Assembly: GCF_963169125.1 (NCBI RefSeq)
Contig: NC_084794.1
Span: 113,622,358-113,686,357, forward strand
DNA: 64,000 nt
From: Humulus lupulus
Lineage: Eukaryota; Streptophyta; Magnoliopsida; Rosales; Cannabaceae
Direction: 5' to 3'
The position numbers and the translations under genes were made by a program. Below are positions 56,397-64,000 of the stretch, piece by piece. The notes under the pieces were generated by a model. That model did no database searches and was not told the DNA's origin. It worked only from the letters and a program-made list of their open reading frames with translations. Every line of letters begins with the position of its first letter. Positions within the stretch are counted from its first letter, which is position 1.

Positions 56397-59333
56397 TGTA
56401 ACACCCTACTACCCAAGGACTATTACACTGTGTATTTCAAATAGTGCTAAACTCGCTAAACGAGTCATTTGGCCATAATTGTGTAGCTAAACATGATTCC
56501 CGGTTTAGGGTTAAAAATTTTGGTCAAAGACACAAATGTTTCATTAAAACGTTTACTGTATACATGGGATCCCAAAATACATTTAAAAGTTTAATTACAA
56601 TAAAAGAGTTACAACCTATTGGCCTAAGCGACAAAATAGGTTTTAACCCTAGTTCCTCTTTAAACCCTCAGCCGTGGTGGTCGAGAAGCTGCATATGTAC
56701 ACATTGTCACCTTAGCTCTCCAACTCAAGGATGGTCCAACTTTCTTTTACCTTTACATGCACCACATAGCACTTGTGAGCCGAGGCTCAGCAAGAAAAGT
56801 TAAACATGCTCATAAGCAGTTAATAACATGTTACCAAATCATAATAAGCATGCCTAGAAGTAATAACCCTAGTCATGCATGAATACAAGTACAAATAAAT
56901 GATTATGGAATCATTTTGGCTCAACTCCCTAGGACATGTGACTAATGAGTCACCCTGGGCCCCTTTGCCATGTCCTCTGTATAACCAGCTTTGGAGCTAA
57001 TCTAGCAGACTCGGCGCTAAGTTGTCTCTGACCATTAGATCGGTCAAGCATATGATGCACTCTTTGTTAGGTTGGATAATATGGACCAGCGCTTAGCGCG
57101 CTATCGCCCTCCTTGACTTAATAAGTCAATGCCTTATGACCAGCATTCAGTGTGTTAATGTCATCCTTGACTAATAAGTCAGTGCCTTACGACCAACACC
57201 CACCATGCTAATGTCGTCCTTGACTGATAAGTCAATGCTAGGATATGTGACTATTAAGTCACCTCAGGTCCCTTAGCCATATCCTCTGTATAAGCATACT
57301 TGGCGCTGACTAGCACTCAACGTGTTAAGGCTATTCTTCACTAATAAGCCAATGCTAGGATATGTGACTATTAAGTCACCTCAGGTCTCTTAGCCATATC
57401 CTCTATATAAGCGTAATTGGCGCTTCTAGTTAGCCTAACCAATACGACCAGCACTTAGTGCTATTGTCGTCCCTGACTAATAAATCAGTGCATTATGACC
57501 AGCGCTCAACACTATTTTCGTTCTTGACTAATAAGTCATTGCTAGGATATGGGACTAATAAGTCACCCTGGGCCCCATTTCCCTATTCTCTATATAACCA
57601 GCTTTGGAGCCGATCCAGCGTGCCTGGCGCTGAGTTTTCCCCGACCATAAAGTCGGTCAAGCGTATGATGCGCTCCTGGTTAAGTATAACCATAACGACC
57701 AGTGCTCAGTGCGCTATCACCGACCTTGACTATAAGTCAATGCTTTCTCAATAAGATAATGCAAACAGGCATATATCATATGTCAAATATCCAGATGCAA
57801 AGTATTCAGCATGCTTAATCAATAATCACAAGCATAATCATAATCATGCACATTTACAGAGACTCAAGCTCCGATCAATTCCATATTCAAGATTAAGGCC
57901 ATGCCATAATCACATGTATCACATGCATCACATAATGGGTGTAGTTTTCTTACCTTTGGTCCAAGCACAGGTTACCAATAAACAACCCTCGAGCACGATC
58001 TTAATTCAGAGCCCCTAGCGATAACCTAGTCACAACCATAATATAGAATCCCGTCAAAAACAAGTAAATAAAGGCTTTGGACCGATTCCTAGCCTTTAGG
58101 ATGTCGAATCCTACCAAACTGGGTAGTATGATTGATCTTGGGCCCTTAGGTTTAAGTTCCCATGACTAAAAACCCACTTTGGCTATTTTTCCCCTTTTGA
58201 GACGCGGCCCCACACACTAGAGCCGCAACCCTGCTCAAGTCAGGGGCTCGAAGCCCTTCTCTGCCTGAATTAGCGCCGCAGCGCTCCTAGCAGGCATCGC
58301 GGCTCAAATAGTCCAGCAGCCGCCTTCATCTTCTTCGTCTAGCTTGAGCTGCGATGCCCAAGAATAAGGCCGCAGTTCGACCTCGAAGCCAGCCATAAAA
58401 CCTCCATTTTCTCTTTTTAAATCTTCCATAAACCTATCCTAACATCTTCAAATCCCAAAACCAAAGTTCCCAAACATCTCCATGGCCCAAAACCATCAAA
58501 ACCCAAGCTTCAAAAAACTCAAAAACTCCTCAAAACACAAAATCCAAATTCAAAAATTAAGAAACTTTAGGAAACGCAAACTGGGAAATTCAATGCTTAA
58601 ATTACCTCTGATTATGTCATTTCTCGCTAAATCCTCTAGCTAATAAGCTTCTATTCTTCCCTAGAATCGTTATGACTCGATCCTTGCTTGAATCCGAGTC
58701 CTAAAACTCGAGTTTCCTTCGAAAATGTGAACGAGCATCAAAAAGAGAACGGGAGAGAGAGAGAACGTACTGAACGTTCTTTTATGTTTCTGACAAGTTA
58801 CTTCGAACTTAAGTAACCTCAAGCAAATCCCAATGATCGGGGTCCCAAAAATGCCCCCGGGGTAAAATAGTAATAATTCTCAAAATTCCCTCCTAATCTC
58901 ACTAACTCCCAATATATAATCAAATATTCATTCCTGTTACCCAATATCCTGGTAATGTACTAAATACCCAAAATGCCCCTTGACTCACAGCGAATCAAAT
59001 ATGGGTCTCGTTGTGACTTTCGCACTAGCTTGCTTCCTGGGATCGTCTCGTATTGAGTAACCCAAATATATCCACATAATAATGTGGTCCCACACATATA
59101 TCACACATATGCCAAATATACCCATGACGGACCAAATTACAACAATCTCCCTATTAATCAGAAATGGGTCCATGTGCATATTTAATACACCAAACACATG
59201 CATATCAAGTCATATTATAATATAACTCACATAGTCGCATATTGATACACATATATCACATAACTTCCATAATTTTCCATCCTGACCCCCTAATCAAGGC
59301 CCTAAGTCTTATTAGGTAATTTGAGACGTTACA
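56397..59333 (-). mobile_element. LTR-J1: solo LTR in Tat-4 gag
   Basis: 2937 bp from TGTAACACCC to GAGACGTTACA, with perfect TSD CCAAC (56392-56396 and 59334-59338). On the minus strand it begins TGTAACGTCTC. It contains no coding domain, so it is a solo LTR. Its minus-strand beginning matches LTR-J2 (62756 on) over several hundred bp. It holds a complex tandem array at 56935-57745 and a GC-rich patch at 58190-58400. Confidence 0.9.
56935..57745. repeat. higher-order tandem array in LTR-J1
   Basis: Submonomers of about 50-60 bp contain TGACTAATAAGTCA(A/G)TGC and GACCAGCGCT(C/T)A; the AAGTCA/TGACTA text is partly palindromic. A larger block (about 56935-57115) recurs at about 57545-57740 with GGGCCCC, CCAGCTTTGGAGC and GGTCAAGC in the same order. 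It is non-coding. Confidence 0.75.
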
Positions 59334-59340
59334 CCAACCC

Positions 59341-60400
59341 TCGAGCGACTAGCCTTAATGGAAGAACAGATGAAGAAACTCCTATCTGGAAAAGGAGTCG
59401 GCGATTGTGAATCTGATGAGAAGCTCGAGCCTTTTGCTTCTAACATTATGGAATCTTTGTCTCCCATTGGCTTTAGGATGCTTACCATGCCCACATATGA
59501 TGGAAAGTTTAACCCGTCCAATCACCTCGGAACCTTCAATACGTTAATGATGACCCACCATGTCAAATTCGACCTAAGATGTATCATGTTCCCAGCAACA
59601 CTAACTGGGCCAGCTAGGTTGTGGTTCAATGAGTACAAGAAACATTCAATCATCTCATGGAAGAAACTATCTTTCGAATTTAAGAGGCAGTTCTAAGCTG
59701 CAAAGGAAGTTTGAGTTGAAGTTGATTCGTTGGCCAACATCAAACAACAGCCTGATGAATCCCTGAAGGCATATCTGAACTGGTTTACCAATGCAGTAGC
59801 ATGAGCTAGGGTAGCTGATGACAGTTCCAAGCTCATGGCTATGAGGATAGGGATCACAGTCGGAGGTGATTTATGGAAAGAACTCCAGCAGAAAAGAGTT
59901 AAGAGTATAGATGAATTCCTGGCTTAAGCTTAGGAATGGATAAATCTAGAGTCGACACAATTTGTTGTCGCAAGAACAAACCAGACCCCTGCCTAGCCCG
60001 CTAGAGTAGTAACGGATGTTGCAGCTACGACTCAACTTGCTACCCAGAATAACCAGGCAGAGAGTAATAAGCAGAAGAGGACTAGTGAGGGCGACTAGAA
60101 TGGCACTAAAATGAATAAACCTGGTGAAAAGTATAAGTCCATCTACACTGCCTATACCGACCTGATAGATACACGATAGCATATCTTCTAGGAATATTCT
60201 AATCGCCTTCTATGGAAGAAACTGGAGTCCCTGAGGCACCAGATGTAGAAGAGAGACCCAGCCAAATTTTGCCAATATCACAATGATATTGGCCACAACA
60301 CTGATGATTTATGTCAGCTAAAAGATGAGATCGAGACTTTCATCCGTGCTGGACTGTTAGCCCAATATGCCCGAAACAGAGTAGTTCACAATCAGTCAGC
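59341..60400 (+). pseudogene. Tat-4 gag core and zinc-knuckle region
   Basis: After LTR-J1: LTMPTYDGKFNPSNHLGTF, DLRCIMFPATLTGPARLWF and SWKKLSFEFKRQF form the retrotransposon gag core, then DESLKAYLNWF. The zinc-knuckle-like motif is FCQYHNDIGHNTDD. At least eight stops occur, several TAG where relatives have Gln (before EWINLE, after PA, after HQM). Confidence 0.85.
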
Positions 60401-61145
60401 CAGGCAAATATTCAACCAGCTTAGGAAAATCTGGTCAATCATCCCTAGGCTCAACCGGATCAGGGGAATCAAATCATCCCCCCTCCAATAGAAGGAAGGG
60501 ACAAAGCCACTATTTCTGGATGACCTCATCTGGTAGCCACGAGTAATGGGACCCAGAAAAGGTACATAAAAGAGCCAAAAACCCACAATGGCACTGAGTT
60601 CATTTCGGAGCAAAGGTTCCCGCATAATGATCCGCTGGTGATAATCATTCAGCTCATCAATCAAAGAGTACAGAGAATAATAATTGATAATAGAAGCTCT
60701 ATAAATGTGCTATTCTGGTCCACCCTAGAAAATATGGGGCTATCTATAACCGATGTTAAGGCAACCTAGATGACCCTATACAAATTCTCGAGAGAAGGAA
60801 CAACAGCTATAGGGACGATTGGGCTCATAGTTACACTAGAAGATGATATGCGAGTTGTTGCTAAAATGCTTGAGTTAATCCTAATAGATTGTTCAGTATC
60901 GTACAACGCAATTTTAGGATGACCCGCGCTGATGACTTTTGAGGCTATCACCTCAATTTGACATTTAGCAATGAAGTTCCCCTCGACCTCAAGTATAAGT
61001 ACTGTAAGAGGGGATTAGCTCACTGCCAGAGAATGCTATAGCATTGCTAAGAAGGGAAAGTCACAACCTGGACAGCAAGCGATGGTCATCAATGATAGGA
61101 ATAAGGAGCCTCAGTTAATCAAAATTGCCCATGGGATGGAAGAAC
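60401..61145 (+). pseudogene. Tat-4 aspartic protease
   Basis: HNDPLVIIIQLINQRVQR then the active-site region IIIDNRSSINVLF (relatives DTGSS), LENMGLSITDVKAT, a TAG, MTLYKF, and SVSYNAILG with a TGA where GR would be. HLAMKFPS and ARECYSIAKKG follow. It parallels Tat-3 and Tat-2 proteases. Confidence 0.83.
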
Positions 61146-62207
61146 CTCAAGAAAGAGATAACAAGGTCGCCCAATAAGATGACATTGATCTGAGATTAGG
61201 TGAAGACAATTTTGAGCTCCAAGCATTGGAGGAGCTCGAGGAAATCAGTATCGACCCAGAAGTACCTTCAAGGGTTGTAAAGGTTGGAAATAATCCTGTA
61301 ACTAAAAGGAAGAAGGAGTTAGTCGAGTCTTTGATAAATAACTTGGGCATCTTCGCTTGGTCACATGGAGATATGGTGGGAATCAATCCAAATGTTATGA
61401 TGCATACTCTGAATCTGGACACGAATGTGCTTGCAAAGGTACATAAACGAAGACTTTTGGGGAAGGAACGATCAGAAGCTTTAGAAGAAGTAGCTCACTT
61501 ACTTAAGTTTGGATTCATATGGGAAGCAAAATATCCGACCTGGATTTCTAACCCTGTTTTGATCCCAAAGCCCAATGGAAAGTGGAGAACTTGCATTGAC
61601 TTCTCCGACCTCAAAAGGCATGTCCTAAGGATTGTTTTCCACTACCTCAAATCGATCAGTTGGTAGACGCAACAGTCGATCACAAGATCGTATCTTTCAT
61701 GGATGCATACTCTGGATATAACCTGAACACGATGAACCCTGCAAACCAAGATTACACTAACTACATGACTGAGCATAACGTATATTACTACAAGGTTATG
61801 CCATTCGGACTGAAGAATTCTTGTGCAATGGTTAACAAAATGTTCACTAACCAGATCGGGAAAAACATGGAAGTGTGCTTCGATGATATGCTCGTTAAAT
61901 CAAAGACTGCCAGCAACCATGTATTTGACCTGGAAGAATGTTTTGGCGAGCTAAGAAAATATGACATGAAGTTAAGTCCCCATAAGTGCACATTCGGGGT
62001 TTCCCTGGGAAAAATCTTGGGCTTCATAGTCAACACATGGGGGATAGAGGCGAACCCAGAGAAGATCAAGTCATTATTAGAAATTCCTTCACCTAGGTTG
62101 CGTAAAGAAGTACAAAGCTTAACTGGGATAGTGGCGGCCGTAAAATGCTTGTTTCAAAATTGACTGACAAGTATCTTCCGTTATACAACTTGCTCAGGGG
62201 AAACAAA
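61146..62207 (+). pseudogene. Tat-4 reverse transcriptase
   Basis: Linker with EELEEISIDPEVPSRVVKVG and FAWSHGDMVGINPNVMMH, then RT: KRRLLGKERSEALEEV, WISNPVLIPKPNGKWRTC, SFMDAYSGYNLN, VMPFGLKNSCAMVNKMF, the catalytic box as MEVCFDDMLVKS (Tyr-Val replaced by Cys-Phe), KCTFGVSLGKILGFIVN. It ends at LYNLLRGNKH near 62205, where the sequence jumps to the antisense ORF. Confidence 0.9.
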
Positions 62208-62687
62208 CATAATATCAGCCAGGGTGGGGACCTCCCACTCATGCTTCAAAAATAAATACTTCATCCCCACCAAAAGTCGATACGAGTTTGGAGGGAGCTG
62301 GAATGGAGCTTGTTCGACATAGTTTAAAAATTCTACAAAGTACTGGTCCAGAGGGAGGAAAGCACCTGCTTTCAGGTGCTGATCACTCCATGCCCCAAAG
62401 TCATCCTAAAATGGGACGCAGCTCCGCTCTCCTTCCAGCGGAGGTCTTGCAAGGAGGTCGTCGGGTCTCATCTCAATTTCATGGCTCAGAAAAATCTTAT
62501 TCACCTTGCCTTGGGTTGTTATTCAAGACACGATGTGTTTAGCCTCAAAAAAGGCATCACGATCTACTACGATCTCCATATCCACCACTGGGCCATAGTG
62601 GGGAATAGTAGTTTCGGAAGCGATTTGCTTGCCCTTATTTTTGCTCTGAGTAGAATAGCCTGCAACGATTTTCTTTTGTTGGGCCAT
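62208..62687 (-). pseudogene. Tat-4 antisense extra ORF, first-exon fragment
   Basis: Start codon at 62687-62685 (MAQQKKIVAGY). It continues with IPHYGPVVDMEIV and, at about 62290, YVEQAPFQLPPNSYRLL and LFLKHEWEVPTLADI. It matches the Tat-1 extra ORF. It is truncated at the deletion junction with RT; the promoter side is cut by LTR-J2. One stop (before ITTQ) lies within. Confidence 0.75.
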
Positions 62688-62755
62688 GATCTAGCTTGCC
62701 TAACGACAAAATGACCTAATTAGTAGGGACCTAAAACAATGCCTAGCCATGTCGA

Positions 62756-64000
62756 TGTAACAAACCAAAATTGCTAATAGGGTTTGGCGCCTTGATTAGT
62801 GTGCCAAGAGGGCATAATTGGTTTATATATGTGTTTAGTTGGTTAAATGTGTGACTATGTGGCATGCATGATTAATATAATTATGTGAGTATATTATATG
62901 CATGTTTATGAGTATTAAATATCCATGTGGGCCCTTTACTGTTCATAATGGCATATTTGTAATTTTGGTCCGTTGAGGGCATAAATGTGATTATGTGTGA
63001 TACATGGTTGAGACCACATTATTATGTGGATATATTTACATTATATGGCTCGAGACGGTCCTAGCGGCAAGATTAGCAAAATAGTCACAGCGGGGTTTAA
63101 AATCCGGCTCAGGGGAGCCTATGGGTATTTTGGGAATTTAGAGAATATTTTGGGATATATTGAATAATGAATAATTATTTGGTAATTAATTGGACATGAG
63201 GAGATTAATTGGTTAATAGTAGGAGCACTTGAGGAATTAGCGAGAATCGGGTGAAAATGACCATTTTACCCTTATAAACAATTAGCAGCTGAATAAACTT
63301 AAAGGGGAAAAAGGTCTTTTATGGGTTAAGGATATACATAGACAAGACATGGGAATGTATCAGAATACACTAGAAGTCCCAAACACTCTCTCCCTTTCCT
63401 CTTACACAATTTCTCTACCCCTTTCTTATGCTTGAAGAATTCTTGATGAATTAAAGGATAGAACCAGGGAATTTAAGCTCAAGGATTGAAGCTGAGGGTT
63501 TAGCTACCATTGAGATAAGGATTTTTTTTTTGTTTCTGTAAAGAATTCAGGTTTTATGATCAATTGGTTTAGGTTCTTAGGTAGTGAATTGTTGATGGTT
63601 GGATTGGAAGTTTCAGTAGAGTTTTCTATGATATAATATGCTTAAAATATATGGTTAGGAGTCCTGGACTCACTCCTGAAATTTGATTCGAAGTTTGGAG
63701 CATAATTAGTTGGATTTTTGGGCTGGAGGTTGAGGAAGCATGCTGGAAACCTAGGGAATTCTGGGTATGCTGGGGCGCATTGCGACCCAGTTCTTGGGCG
63801 CCGTGGCCCACATGCCCAGAAGGCCCTGGGAGGGCACGCTGACTAGAGGGCGCGTCGTGACCCTAGGGGGGCAAGTCACGGCCTGCCTCCCCCATATGCA
63901 TGACGCTATGCCACTAACTTGAGGTGCATCGTGACCCTCAAAACCAGGTCGTGGCCAACCTAGGGGACTTTGGCCTAGGATAATTTTTCGGCTCGGGGAT
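62756..64000 (+). mobile_element. LTR-J2: same family as J1, inverted, runs off the window
   Basis: Starts TGTAACAAACC. Shares GCCTTGATTAG, GGCATATTTGTAATTT, TTTGGTCCGT, CCACATTATTATGTGGATA and a (C/T)GAGACG(G/A)TCC run with the minus strand of LTR-J1. Leader-like text (CTCTCTCCC, about 63385) supports plus orientation. A GC-rich patch with repeated CGTG(A/G)CC lies at 63770-63990. The left flank is GTCGA; the far end is outside. Confidence 0.85.

Larger units (their letters stand above)
54441..62755 (+). mobile_element. Tat-4: decayed Tat-like element
   Basis: Plus strand: 5' LTR, primer binding site, gag (split by LTR-J1), protease, RT, then a direct jump to an antisense extra ORF fragment. 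RNase H and integrase are deleted at about 62207. Frequent stops show it is old. It is related to Tat-1 by LTR text, RT and the extra ORF start. Its 3' end is cut by LTR-J2. Confidence 0.82.

Noticed and set aside
8600..62755. Tat-1 and Tat-4 as two halves of one element
   Set aside because: Tat-1 ends in its 3' LTR before Tat-4 begins with its 5' LTR, and both contain the same RT and extra ORF segments, so they are separate copies.
1..64000. Host protein-coding gene or RNA gene
   Set aside because: Every long ORF has retroelement motifs or is a shadow; no tRNA or rRNA signature was seen.

Overview
This window looks like nuclear DNA of a flowering plant, most likely a eudicot, from a repeat-rich intergenic block. 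Almost every protein-like segment belongs to an LTR retrotransposon: Ty3/gypsy chromovirus, Ty3/gypsy Tat-like, or Ty1/copia. The AT-rich non-coding stretches are LTRs or element leaders. I see no convincing host gene, tRNA, rRNA or CRISPR array. Most polyproteins carry stops and frameshifts, so they are fossils; the best-preserved copy is Tat-3.

Layout, left to right. 1-770: fragment of a GC-rich LTR of the Tat-2 family. 771-2054: unassigned non-coding DNA with a CTT microsatellite. 2055-8590: Chromo-1, a minus-strand chromovirus with its 3' LTR but no 5' LTR. 8600-18562: Tat-1, a plus-strand Tat-like element truncated in RT, split by a copia LTR (LTR-K, 10911-13075) and ending in its 3' LTR. 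18563-54113: a large nest (below). 54114-54440: start of another LTR (LTR-I). 54441-62755: Tat-4, a plus-strand Tat-like element split by solo LTR-J1 (56397-59333) and lacking RNase H and integrase. 62756-64000: LTR-J2, the same LTR family as J1 in the opposite orientation.

The nest is up to six layers deep, and most layers are fixed by target-site duplications (TSDs). Copia-A (halves at 18563-19574 and 53204-54113) is split by LTR-B (19575-53203, TSD CTAAG). LTR-B is split by LTR-C (19764-24318, TSD CCTTA/ACTTA) and by Tat-2 (25786-52869, TSD AATTT). Tat-2 is split by Copia-E (about 27841-46983) and by LTR-F (50656-51506). Copia-E is split inside its reverse transcriptase by Tat-3 (30740-44582, TSD GAGGT). 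Tat-3 holds solo LTR-H (35467-37503, TSD ACAGT). This gives a relative order of insertion, with LTR-H in the youngest layer.

The most interesting biology is in the Tat-like elements. All four carry an extra open reading frame between pol and the 3' LTR, read antisense to gag-pol. It resembles the 'putative gypsy type transposon' (Transposase_28) family, appears to contain spliceosomal introns, and often ends in a coiled coil. In Tat-1 and Tat-3 a TATA box lies on the antisense strand, followed about 170-175 bp later by a GTAAGT splice donor, so the antisense gene seems to have its own promoter and a leader intron. Polypurine tracts flank this gene on both sides. Extra antisense ORFs in Tat elements are known; the shared promoter-leader layout and the repeated internal polypurine tract are the points most worth testing.
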